Positions 39,063 through 51,299 of a stretch of 64,000 nucleotides of DNA are shown here, piece by piece. How positions within the stretch are numbered: the first letter of the stretch is position 1; every line of letters begins with the position of its first letter. The notes under the pieces are model-generated. The model was not told the DNA's origin. It was given only the letters and a program-made list of their open reading frames with translations, and did no database searches. A program made the translations under genes and the position numbers. The stretch covers positions 434,001 to 498,000 of the forward strand of contig JAVXUO010002543.1 in NCBI GenBank assembly GCA_033065855.1, given 5' to 3'. The stretch comes from Escallonia rubra. Taxonomy: Eukaryota > Streptophyta > Magnoliopsida > Escalloniales > Escalloniaceae.

Positions 39063-42000
39063 TTAACAAAAGAACATAGAACTGGACACATTCTCCTGCA
39101 ACCTGGGCAACTGAGGAACAGGAACAGCACCGGCAGATGTCACCCCACCATGGCCTGAGGATGTCTCCGACATGTCCTCAAACTTGATGAACTGCCCGAC
39201 CTGAGTGGCAGCCAAGTGAGCATAGCAGACCGGAGCAACTACGGAGATCGCAGTGGTGCTTCTCTGATACCTGCAATAGTAACAAACAGTGATGTAGAAG
39301 GATCAAGATCTTTGAAGATAAACCAACATACATGGTCAATAACAATGGTCCAAGGTTACATAACAATAGAGCTCCTTACACATAAGACAGAGAATGTACG
39401 AGCTCCTGGAGATCATCTGCTGAGAAACCAACCTCGTCCAGCAAAACATGGTAATGCGTGGGTCTTGTAGTCCCCTATAGGTTAAGCATGATTTGAATAA
39501 GCCCAATGTTATACCTAAATTGAACATCTAGTCTAGAGAATAACAAGAAAAGCGACACAAGCTAAATACTCCTATAGCAAGCAAGCAGTAAGGGAAAATA
39601 CAATTACACTTAATTAATTCCAAACTTTTAGGATTCCTGTAATTACCAAGTTCACCATTTAGTACAATGCAACAAAAGTATTTCTTGTGAAGCAACCTGC
39701 TGAACTTATTTATATCCAGGAGAGAGTGATTCGTTTGGGAACCACGGTAAACAACTGTAACTTGTTATAAATAAAAATAACTGCTAAAGATATAAATAGC
39801 AGAGGATGTAAAAAGTATTCCTCTCTCTCATCACATTCCTCCAAGCCAACGGTAAGAAAATCGGAAAGACATGCATCGTTATAATTTCTAGCATGCTCTC
39901 ATAGTCTCCACTTGAAAGAAAATATATTGCTAGTTCCATTCCCCAAGTCAAAACTTGACAAGGCTACTACAGCTCACTAAAACCAGATTTGCTTAGTCTT
40001 ATGCTTTAGGCCAACTTGATAGTAGGCAATACAAAACAAATCAACTTCGAATAAGAAAAACAAACTCGGTAGGGCATTAGAAGTATTGAACGTGTAAGTT
40101 AGTACTCACAATCATCCCAGCATGAGCACACATGTAAAAATCGTTGTTCTTTGGATGACAAACTCTGTTGTCTATCACCGTTCCTGACAAATATTTTGCA
40201 CATTTATGTCAATTTTAGTAGGTACAATTATTTGATCTTTGGTGTAACTGCATAGAAGAAAAATACCAGGTGGCACATTGTCAGGAGATCCAGGCTGGAA
40301 AAACTTTGTATGATGATTTTTCTGAGCAATAATCACAACAAACTTTGGGCACCATTTTTCATCAAGGAACTTGCAAGCCTGCATATGTGGGAAACTAGAT
40401 TTACAACAGAAGCCAACACAGTTACGAAGCACCTAATTAGAAAGCATTGACTAGTACTCAAACCTCATTGATTTGATCCAGTTCGATATTCAGAACTTGA
40501 TTGAACTGGGATTCACTGACACCATCCCTAAGAAATTCGGCAACTTTCAATGATTAACAAGCCAAAAGAAACCTAGCAGCCTACAAATATTTGTAGAAGG
40601 CAAATACCCATAGAAGGCTCAAAAGGTGCAATATCCATAATATTTCACATAAATTCATATCTCATAGCATACAACAGAAAACAAGGAAAAACATACGTTA
40701 GCAGTCCCAGTAGGGTAAAATAGAAATTTAAAATCAAAACCACAACAACAGTGGTTAGAAAATACCCAAAAAACAAAATTACAAAATCAAGATATTCATG
40801 TAAAGGACGATAAAAAAACGCTCGATGGTTAAACTGAAACAACAACATACCTAGCACAGTCGGGATCAAAAGTAATAGTCCCATCAGTAACAAATTAATC
40901 AAGCCTTTCACAAGCATTCTCTTAAAAGACACCTATTAGGCATATAAGGCGCCACTATAAAAATATAACATTCCTCGGTCAATATAATGCAAGGTTAGTT
41001 TTCGTGAGAAAAAAACCTAGTAAGTGCTATGGTGCACCATTTTCCATATAGAAGTATTATTCCTTGCTACCTTGTGTTGGTTTCTGCCCAGCTAGGAAAT
41101 CTTTTTAGAATATTGAAGTAACAGACTACAGATGCCAAATTGCATCCCCTCTATTTATTTATAACGATATCAAGTCCAATATTCTTTTCCATCAGCTTCT
41201 CAAGAATTTCCACCATCCACAAACCCTTGTTGCTACTGCATTATATATATAGATCATGGGTACAACGTTTCCTCAATCCTTTAATCCAATTATATGTTCC
41301 TTGTTAGTGACCAACTAAGAATTATTAAACAGATCAATAAGCACATGACATGAAAAATTACCTGAATATTATAATCTGATCAGGCTTCCTTTTCCCCGAG
41401 CTCACATAGAAATCCAGCAAGCTTTCCCTGCAAGTATACAGGAGTATGTGAAACGAGCTACATGCTTATAAGAACAGCATGCATTTCAATCATTGAAGCA
41501 TATCTGGTACTGTCCAAAGGACAGAACACCTAGAAACTACACCTAATAATGCCCTGATCTTCGGTGTCCGAAGCTTTCTTGAACAACGAATCGATCATTT
41601 CAACCTTTGGGGACTGTGTACGCACTGATGCCCTATAACGGGAAATTGAAGGCCACTGCCTGGAACTCACGACCTGTGAATTAATAGAGTTGACAGTGAG
41701 TTAAAAATATTTTCTTCAGCTTTTATTGCATCAATAAATTTAAGCGCGCAGGGGGGGGGTTTAAAATATCTGAAGACACTGGAATATTAAACAGGCCAAT
41801 ATCCGCACGGGTAAATGATAACAAAAGACATCACAGGTAGAAGGGAGCACGTTACCGCAGCAATTGATGGAATATCAGATTGGCCAGGGGAGCCATGTGA
41901 GACATCCATGCCAAGAATTATAGTGGGAGACTTGGATACCATAGGAATTGAAGGAGAATGCTCAACAGCTAACATGGAATTCAACCCACCAAGCTGCCAG

Positions 42001-45000
42001 TAAGATGTGAAGGATGTTTCAGATGGCTTTCTTTGTTATTTTCTACCAGAGTCCTACTTGAATGTACAAAATATGTTTCAAAAGTGGAAAGAACGACTAA
42101 AACACAAATGCACCCTAGTATAAATATAACCTAGGAAGTCAAATTTACATGATGCTGTCTTTTGGGAGGGTGGCGAGTGGCAGAAAGTGGATTTTGATCT
42201 CACTGTACCTTCGCATTTATCTTAAGGAGAACATTCGTAAGATATTGGTCGTTGACTCTTATAGGAGCAATGCATTGTGTAACAATTCCGTAGTCTGCAA
42301 GGTTCTTTCGTTTCCATGGACCTGGAAAGTTAAATCAATTCACAACTGAGCGCACAGCAATAAATGAAAACTGGAGGTAACAATAAATCAGAAGAAACCA
42401 ACCATAGAGAGCTGAGTTCTTCCTCTCCGGAAGTAGACAGAGAAGGAACTGGGGAGCCCCAGGAAGTTTCGATTGTATGTCTTCAAACATCTTTTCAACT
42501 CTAACAAGAGGTGGGGCCCGTCTATTCTGTGGATTTTCTTCAAAGACATCAAATGGAGCATCAATGTGCTACAATGATTACAAAACAGAAAACAAACCAT
42601 TAGTAACTCTAAATTTCCATACCTTTCATAAAATAAATTATAAACAGAACATACAATTCCTTTCATGTCTCCACATTTCGTCAAATCTCTAATGAGGGCA
42701 CGTATATCACATCGAGCTGAAAAGTTGACTACAGCCCACCGCTCTATCTTTGTTGGATCCACTAGTTTCTAGACAACCACATCAAAAATTTGTTAGTCTC
42801 ATAAAATCAAACTACATGTACAGTAGGGTCCTAAAAGACAAAAGAACCTTGTTGTTAAAATTCCAACGCCCATTTCGAGGAAAGAAGTCTTCTCCATTTC
42901 CCACTTTCAACTGTAACAAAAAAGAAGTACATCAAATCATATCCAACAACACAACTTAAATAAGAAAACCATCATATGTAACAGGAGAACAAGACAAATT
43001 ACCCTTGGTGCTTGCAGAACACGGCCTTCAACTTGAGTGAAGTTACTACTGATTGATATGCCACAAGAGCGCAGCATAGGCTCAGCATCGTAATTATTGA
43101 TTTTAAGAGCCTGCAAAAACCAATTATAGGAATTGAGCATCCGGCATAGAAGATGGCCAGTCAAAGTTTGGAGAAGACACCTACATCACTCAAAACTTTC
43201 ATCCTTTCTTGTGGCTTCTGTCTAGATTTCTCCACTAGTGAAGCTCTTTGAAGAGTGGACAGCGATTTTGTATAGCGTTGCAAGGACACCAATGAACAAA
43301 GCTACAAAAAATTGCAGACAAAAAATTTTAATCTGCACTCACAGAGCAGTGCATTAATTGCAGCCTCTATTTAAACTACAAACAGTCTCATTGTTTCACC
43401 TCAAGGGGAAAGTAAGTTGGACGTTTTGGCTTCCCAACATTAATGCACGGTAGATCTTCAGAGTAGCGTAATTCAATATGGCGGTAGTTAACAAAGTAAT
43501 CATATACAGTAACTTCCATCGTCTGACCTTCACCATCATCATCCTTTCCGCTCTTTTGCTTCAATGAAAACCTACAACATATTGGATCTGAATTAGACAA
43601 TCTGACAATCACCAAGCAGGAGAGTGGTAAGTCATATTAAACCATTAGTAACATGGAACTGTATCACTTAATTTAATGCATCAGACCATAAGCAACTAGT
43701 AGAAAAAACATACGTTTGCTCTCTGCAAGGCTTCTCACTCAATCCAGTTATTTTGTACTCCGTATTTGCAGGACTTGTCTTCACCCTCAAATTCTTAAGC
43801 GTACGCTTGGCCTAATGAAAGCAAGGACAAGAGCTTCAAGTTAGAGGAAAAGATAATTTATCTAGAGCACTAACGATGTGGAAAATACTTTGTTACCTTT
43901 GCCCAGTCAATGGAAAAGGGATCTTTTACATTTTGGTTGGCTATTAGAAAATCGACCACTGGTCCCGGTTGGATTATCATGGTGGTCGATACATCTGATA
44001 GTGAACGTTGGATAGTTATCATCAAACTAATACAGGATATAGCAATAATGAAAACCAAGAAAGGGCATATAGTAAAATCTACCAATGTTCAAAGATAAGC
44101 CTCCCTGAGTGGTTCTAAAGCTAGAATGGAATCCCCGACAGCCAAGAACACCTCCTCCAACATCAGCGAAATTTCTTGGTTCATTATGGAAGAAAGATTG
44201 ACGAACAAGTAGGCAACCTCTGCAGTATATCATACAGGTTAGTAAATAGGTAACTAAACCAATAAAACCGCCTCACTAATATTTGAATAACATACTGTTT
44301 TGCTGCATGCTGCCTCAAAATGATATCTAGAACTCTCAAAGCTTCCTGAGAGTTCTCAGACTCCTGACCACGTAATGCTAGTGCAATGGCCTGCATAGGA
44401 ATTTTGGCAGCAAAGCTTATCTCCACTTTAAAAGTTTTTGATTGGTATGGACGACGTGCCCTCTTCCTATCATTCCCATTTGGGCTCCCGTGACCATTAG
44501 CAGGGCTGCAATTTCCGTTATTCCTGAAAATATAAACTACTTCAAAATGCAAGCTAAATTTAGTAATCACGCGAGCATAAAAAATCGATGGGCCTATTAT
44601 ACACCTGTTTGACGATATATCCTCAAGCACGACTGTGAACTCAAGCTTGTTACGTGGAAGAGCACCAACTGTAAACAAGCTCTTCTCCCCGTCGTAGGCA
44701 AAGTCTTTTCCAGCTAACTCTGTGTCATAAGTCTCGTGAACTCTATCCAGCACTTTTCTCCCAATGCCCTTGCCATCAACTGGGCGGCCATCTTCATAAA
44801 AAAGTGCAACCTGCCCAATGTATTGTGAACAAAAGGAGAATAAGTCTCAGAATAGAGTAGTTTCATATGGATCCCTGAAAGAATTTCCAGGTATAGAGGC
44901 ACATGTGATTAACATACACTGTAGTGGAAGAAGTGCCCCTCAGTGCTAGTGACATTCACTTTGAAGTGATTAGTTAGGATTGGAATCTTTTGTCCCTTGG

Positions 45001-45166
45001 TTGCCAGACCTCGTCTAGCTATTGGGACACGTGTAATCTTTGGCTTAACTGGTACCGGAGGAGCTTGTTCTACATCAACTTTTATAGGCACTACGTTTTC
45101 AGGAACAGGTGGGGGAGGCGGCAAAGCATCTACGGTCCCATTACCTTCTTGCTCAAGCGAATCCAT
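39063..45166 (-). CDS. AGO4: ARGONAUTE4-type slicer of RNA-directed DNA methylation
   Basis: There are 21 coding exons, listed 5' to 3' on the minus strand: 45166-44918, 44810-44605, 44523-44296, 44219-44083, 43994-43897, 43811-43714, 43571-43400, 43301-43185, 43110-43003, 42910-42848, 42768-42655, 42568-42403, 42321-42209, 41993-41856, 41673-41543, 41427-41362, 40527-40464, 40378-40267, 40183-40110, 39474-39380, 39270-39063. They sum to 2757 nt, 918 residues (Arabidopsis AGO4 is 924). Every intron is GT-AG and every phase matches. Order: short proline-rich N-terminus, N domain with TNHFKVNV and FHYS, PAZ, MID, then PIWI. The DDH slicer triad is present: D653 (GMDVSHG), D736 (FRDGVSE), H868 (CYAHLAA). 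The protein ends SSSMFFC. AGO4 binds 24-nt siRNAs and directs cytosine methylation on Pol V transcripts. The [12 protein letters not shown] linker and [10 protein letters not shown] block place it in the AGO4/6/9 clade. AGO9 is the main alternative. Confidence 0.95.
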
Positions 45167-45179
45167 TTCAAGTCCTAGT

Positions 45180-47545
45180 CCTAGAAATAAAAGGAGCATA
45201 CTGTTTGTTATATAATACAAGGAAAATCATAGTATTCTATGAGAAGTAAAATGCATATGAAATGCAAAAGCCACCATGGACAAACCAGATTACCAATGTT
45301 CAGCTTTTCATCAGCTTAGGTACAAAGCAACACGGCTCGATTCAGCTAACAACAAAATACATATATGCAAAGACCCGGGGGGTACCCGAAGGCCAAAAGG
45401 TTACGATGGATTGACACAACTCAGCTCCAGTACACCCAGAAAGCCAATCAAAGCAAATAAAGAAGAAAACTAACCGCTATACAGAAGCCTATTAAATTGT
45501 ACGTTGAGAATTAAGCCACTACGAAAGACAAAATGTATGACAGCCATGAGAATATAATGCTGAAAAGAAACCAGTAAATTACAATGTCAATACTATCTAC
45601 ATTCCAGAACCATACGACACTTGAAACCACAGAGTGCAGTTCAAATATTTCCTAAAAGGCCGTTTGACAAAGTGCTGAACCTCAAAACAAGCTACAGACA
45701 GATTCAACAACCTGGAGGCAACAGCAATAAAAACTTCAAGTCTTAATATATGACAAACTTCCCAAGCATCAATATCGGTAATAAACCAAGCAGCAGGAAC
45801 TAGGGCAGCAGGTATATAAATGTAAATACAACACATACACGCCCCCAGATGAATGCTCCTGCTGCAGAGTTTTTATCAAAAGCAACATGGCTATCTCATT
45901 TACAATATTGTAAGCACAGCTGTAATGGCTATGGGTTTTGCCACATACAAGGCAAGCCGAGACGATACCAGTCATAGGGAGTTCAGGGAGAGGGAAGGCA
46001 CAGCAAAAGAGCACAAGAATCAAAAGTTCAAACCTCATAAAGGGGCCGTTGAAACTATTTTTACTGAAACGCAAAACAGGAACCTACAAAACTCCATCTC
46101 ATTCAAATATCAAACACCATCACAAATATCAGCTGATTGACGCACAGAAGAAACAAAACAAATCTGGTTTTCATTTTTCTTCTTCTTTCCCTTGACTGCT
46201 TGGAGACAAATATAAGCCAAACAGCACAAACATTTCCAACAAGAGGATCTTTTTTTTCAATTCTTTCTTTTGATATCTTTCTTTCTTTCTCACATGTGGA
46301 CACAAGGAGTGACATAAAAGCAAAATAGCAGAAATAGAGAATCTTATATCATCATTGTTTTTCTGTTGGTGACACACATAGGACAATTAATAAAAAGCAA
46401 AACAGTACAAACATTTCCAAAAACAAAAGTCCTTCTCTTGCTCTGTTCTTCTCTTTTCTTCTTTTCCCATTAAAGAGCATAAAAGGAACCGGTTTAAAGA
46501 ACATAAAACAGAGCGCCTACACTGTTAGACACAAATTAACAGATTAACAAATCGTACAAGTAAACACATCAAGCCAGAAACTCGCCACGCATGTTAATAC
46601 ATTATATTGCAATATAAACAAGATAAGAACCAAAACTTGCAGAGCTCAAGGTGATGCATTGAACTTACTGTGGTAAATAATGATCAGATAATTGACCCAC
46701 AGAATACAGGTCCTAATAAAAGCATAGTAGCACCAATCATTTCTTTGGACCATAAGAATTTTTTTTTCCTGTTCTGTGATTCCCTTTAGATGCACATGCA
46801 CAAACCAAAACATTTTATAAAATGCTATAATCACCGAACTGAGAGCAAACTAGCAAATATAAAAAAAGAAATAGCACAAATATTTCCAGAAAAGGCCAAA
46901 ATAGACACATCAAGCCAAATAATAGTCATGCATGTCCAAAACATTAAAACAAAAACAAGATTAAACCAATAAGAACTATACCAACCTAAACGTCAGGGCA
47001 ATGCTTCCACAAAAAAGAAACAATTTCTGAAACACCAAAAAAACCGAATCAACACACAACGCATAAGTACAACTCAAACCCCATAATTCTAAAGCAAAAC
47101 CCACCTTTACACCCATAAACATAAGACATTGCTAGGTTGAGCTAGGCTTTAACCAGAATACCCAGAGGTACCCAAGAAAGCACATAATCAGAGGATTAAG
47201 TCAGCATTTTCCTCGAAAACAACTAAAGCAAACCCATTACAAAACTCGAAAAACCCAGAAACATAACAGCATTGCATAGATTCGGCCCAAGATACCCAGA
47301 AAAACCTCAAAAACCCAGGAAATCAGAGGCTGAATTAGGCAGTTCACCAAGGGTCTTCACTCAAAAACAACTAAAAACAAAACGTGGGTTTCGTACCTTG
47401 GCGCTACAGTGGCCGATGACCAACACAGGAATGGCAAAAACCCTAAAACAAGGCGCCTGTCTAACACATTTTTTTAGAGAGAGAATGAGAAGGGTTTTTT
47501 AGAGAGAGAGAGAGAGGAGTGGAGCTGGTAACAATTTTCTATTTT
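45180..47545 (-). other. AGO4 5'UTR exon and 2.2-kb leader intron
   Basis: A leader exon at about 47397-47545 ends in a good donor (CCAAG|GTACGA). An acceptor (TTATTTCTAG|GACTAGG) lies 14 bases before the start codon. The 2.2-kb intron between holds no gene. The leader contains CT repeats, TAGGGTTT on the coding strand (47438-47445) and a two-codon upstream frame, ATG TGT TAG, at 47461-47469. The exon is predicted from splice signals only. Confidence 0.6.
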
Positions 47546-47570
47546 GTAAAATGAGCGTCACTCGCATCCG

Positions 47571-47577
47571 TTATATA
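47571..47577 (-). promoter_or_regulatory. AGO4 TATA box
   Basis: TATATAA on the minus strand, about 30 bases upstream of the CT-rich leader. The position suits a start near 47545. Confidence 0.55.
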
Positions 47578-47579
47578 CA

Positions 47580-48408
47580 ATGCTCAGGTTAAAGTCGTCA
47601 GAGTGGAGATATTATTTCGTACAGCGGCACTGCTTTGCGATCCTCTGGAGGCTCACGCGAGTACGTACTCGCGTCGCCCAGGCAAACAAGATCCTTAAAA
47701 AGGTACCAAACGACAGTGGGGAGTGGGCATGTCACGTACGCCTCGGTCGCCTCGTTTCAAAATGACGGTTTTGCCCCTACCACCGCAGAGGATTATGTGA
47801 ACTCTTTTTTGTGTAAGGAAAAGCGTAGACAAGAACCGGGACAGGTGTCGGAACCTGCGACTTTCACGTGTCCGTTGGAGTTTTTATGTTTTTGTTTAAT
47901 TAATTAATTTTGAGGGTACACATAACGGATGCCATTCGAACCTTAAAATCCAGTTGAGAGATTCCATGGGATTCTGCCCTATTACAGCCTGTACTTATTC
48001 TCTTTCTTTCTCCAATTTTATGCTTTTTTTTTTTTTTTTTCTAGAAGCAAATTTTACATTTGACGTCATTCTCGTACCTAACCATGTGAATGCAATTGTA
48101 GCGCTCCATTGAAAGATTGTACACCATGCATAAGTTGTGCCTCACAAAAGTTTTAGCACTGAGCTTAGAGAAATGTACCGAAGAGTCTAATCTCACGCTC
48201 TCAAATGTTTGTTTATGCCTCAATTAATCAGTAAAATACAATATAGTTGCGAAGACATACATTTACCTGAAGAATTTAGGTTTACAAATAGACTTTCTCA
48301 TGGTACAATTCATAATGTGAATAAACAGTTTAGGTTTGAAAGTAGACTTTTTCATGTACGGAATTATTATTATTATTCTTATAATTCATAAAGCACATTA
48401 CTTAACTT
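47580..48408. other. AGO4 upstream region
   Basis: Putative promoter sequence for AGO4 with a TTCACGTGTC element near 47866-47875 (CACGTG core), then AT-rich sequence with a T run at about 48027-48040. No gene is supported. Confidence 0.4.
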
Positions 48409-50141
48409 GAGTGCTGCATGTTAAATTTATGTGGGTAGCCACAAGGTTTTTTTTCACTAAATTGCAAATAACTCCCTAATATTTTTAAGTTTTGGCAAAT
48501 AAAGTTCTGACCTTTTATTTTGGCCATATAAAAGTTTTAAGTTTTTAATTTAAAACAGTTGGACCCAAAATCACATAACCGTCAAATTAAGTAGATGGTC
48601 ATCTCCGCGTGCAATTCACGCGACTTCTCCTAGGGGTATAACATTTCATGTCTTTCTTATTCTTTGTCTTCTCACTAACACTACTATTGCAAGTCCACCC
48701 GCTATCGTAAAATCACCACCACTATCTTCAGACCTATCACCATTAGATCTCCATCTTCGAGCCATTATTGCCATGCCCAACAACACCTTAACACTTGATC
48801 ATTACCACCACCGATGCACTTCCATTTCCCCCAACTCCAGTAGATCCAGGCAATCAGATTGGATATTGTGATTATGGGTGAGTACGATTCGGTTGGCTTA
48901 GTTTCGAGGCTGATACCAAACCGAACCAACCATCATAGGTTTAGAAAAAGGAAAAAAACTGTATTTGAACGGTTTGGTTTCAGCCCTTGATTTCAATGAT
49001 TTGGACGAATCAAACAGATTGATTTGGACGGATTGACCGATTTGAACTTTTAGTAATTTTTGGACTTAACCACGAGTGTTTTGGAGCTTACTTATTAATA
49101 TTAGAATTGAGTTTACCTATATATGTTGTGGTTAAATCCTAAGTATGGTAAAAACTAAATAATAATGTGGATTAGATTAAGATATATATAGTTTTAACCG
49201 GATACACACACACACACACACACTCACTTCGGTTCGGTTTAGAATGTTTTCCACAAAAAAAAAATCAAACCAACATCGATTAGGGGAGGAAAAGAGAAAA
49301 AAGCCCAACCGATTGTTTTCCTAAATGGGTTTGTGATAGGCCGCTTTGGTCAATTCGATTTGAACAGTTTACATTGGGATAATTGCGATGCGCGGTCAAC
49401 TGTAATGATTGAGCATCGTGGAAACAACATTAATGGGTTTTGTAGTGGAGATTACGGTGGTGGTTTGGTAGTTAGGAAGAAGATCAGTTGTGGATGTTGA
49501 AGGGATTGATGATGGGCGCAATCATGTCGGCAGTGATCACATTGGTGGTTTGGAGTAGTGATCAAGTAGAGTGGAGACACTAGTGCTGAGTTTGGTTGGT
49601 GGAGACAGTGCCCGTGTATTTGGTGGTTGAAAGGAAGCATATACCAATTGTCGATGTCGAAGGGTTGGGTGGTGGTGAATCAGTGATGGGTAGCAATCAT
49701 AGCGGCAAGTTGAAGACAAAGTGGTTTTGTGACGGTTGGGGTCGGCTTAATGAAAGTTGTGGTTGTTGTGATGGCGGCAATCATTTCTTCTTAGCCTGAT
49801 GATGATGATAATAGTGGTGCTGGTGTTCTTGGTGGTCGTGGTGGGTGGTAGTGGACAAATGCAAAGGCAATTGGTGTTGGTGGTAGGTAGCGGGCAGTAA
49901 GTGGTGGTGTTAAGCAAGAAAAATGAACGAAAAATGGAAAAGAAAAGAGGCCTGTGGTTGGAATGAAAGGCGGAAAACGGAGTTTGACATAAATAATAGG
50001 AAACACCAATCATGTTTTTACACGTAGTTAATTGTTCAAATTTTCTTTTATTTATTTGTTACTTTACTTAAATACTCCTATAAAAAGGTCTCGTGGAAGA
50101 CATAAACAAACATCCATCCACATAATTGTGCCAATGCATTG
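48409..50141. repeat. First copy of a roughly 1.73-kb tandem repeat unit (parts A1 and B1)
   Basis: A1 (48409-49200) is repeated directly as A2 at 50142-50930; shared landmarks are TGTGGGTAGCCACAAG and TGGACCCAAAATCACATAAC. B1 (49201-50141) is repeated as B2 at 62899-63830; shared landmarks are GGTTGAAGGGATTGATGATGG-like blocks and CCATCCACATAATTGTGCCA. The unit start (TTGCAAATAACT...TTTTGGCAAATAAA) reappears inverted after B2 (near 63885-63930), which suggests that the unit is itself a transposon with inverted ends. It is low-complexity and non-coding. Confidence 0.75.
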
Positions 50142-50930
50142 AGTGCTACATGTTAGATTTATGTGGGTAGCCACAAGATTTTTTTCACTAAATTGCAAAT
50201 AACTTTTATTTTGGACATATAAAAGTTTTGAGTTTTTAATTTAAAGCAGTTGGACCCAAAATCACATAACTGTCAAAATTAAGTAAATGGTCATTTATGC
50301 GTGCAATTCACGCGACTTCTCCTAGAGGTATAACATTTCATGTCTTTCTTATTCGATCTTTGTCTTCTCACTAATACTACTATTGCAAGTCCACCAGCGG
50401 TCATAAAGTCACCACCACTATCTTTAGACCTATCACCGTTAGATCTCCATCTTCGAGCCATTATTGCCATCGGCATCGCTAGCCCAACAACACCTTAACA
50501 CTTGATCATTACCACCACCGATGCACTTCCCTTTCCCCCAACTCTAATAGATCTAGGTAATCAGATTGGATATTATGATTAGGAGTGGGCACAATTCGGC
50601 TGTCTTAGTTTCGAGGCTGAATACTAAACTGAACCGACCATCACAGGATTAGAGGGGAAAAAGAAATAAAAAAACAAACCATAGTTGAACGGTTCAGTTT
50701 CGGGCCTTGGTTTCAATGGTTTGGACGGATCGATTTGAGCTTGTAGTAATTTTTTGACATTTTTGGGCGTATCCTTTGACTATTTGGCATTGCAATATAA
50801 ACCACAAGTGTTTTGGAGCTTACTTATTAATATTAGACTTGATTTTACCTGCATATGTTGTGGTTAAATCCTAAGTATGGTAAAAACTAAGTAATAATGA
50901 GGATTATATATATATATATATATATATATA
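50142..50930. repeat. Second copy of unit part A (A2)
   Basis: A direct repeat of 48409-49200 that ends in an AT microsatellite (about 50905-50930). The expected B part is displaced about 12 kb downstream by later insertions. Confidence 0.75.
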
Positions 50931-50944
50931 AGGGACGTGATTCA

Positions 50945-51272
50945 TTACTCTCGCTGGCAATTTAAATAAGTTGCCGGCGCGATCTGGCCATCTATCCAAA
51001 GCTGATGGACGAACCAGATCTAACTTTAAAAAAAAAAACCGTTGTCCGCTACATTATCTAGTGGACGGTGATTTTGACCAAAATACCTTGCGAAAGGATT
51101 CACAGGCAAATAGAGGTGGAGGGGGGGGGGGGGGAGTATTATAAATTTTACCTTTCGCATTATGTGGCAGACGACGAAGTTCACTTGAAAAAAAATAGAT
51201 CTGATACGTCCATCTGCAATGGATATACGACCAGATGGCGCTGACAACTTACTTTACGTTACCAGTGTGTGC
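50945..51272. mobile_element. Foldback MITE
   Basis: The left arm (50952-51065) and the reverse complement of the right arm (about 51150-51267) share successive blocks: CTGGCAATTTAAATAAGTTG against CTGGTAACGTAAAGTAAGTTG, GATGGACGAACCAGATCTA against GATGGACGTATCAGATCTA, and GTTGTCCGCTACATTATC against GTCGTCTGCCACATAATG. Arms of about 110 bp enclose a centre with a run of G (about 51120-51136). It lies between AT microsatellites and has no coding capacity. Confidence 0.7.
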
Positions 51273-51299
51273 AACATATATATATATATATATATATAT

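Noticed and set aside
47580..47907. Frames upstream of AGO4
   Set aside because: They lie in the promoter region, overlap each other and show no known domain.
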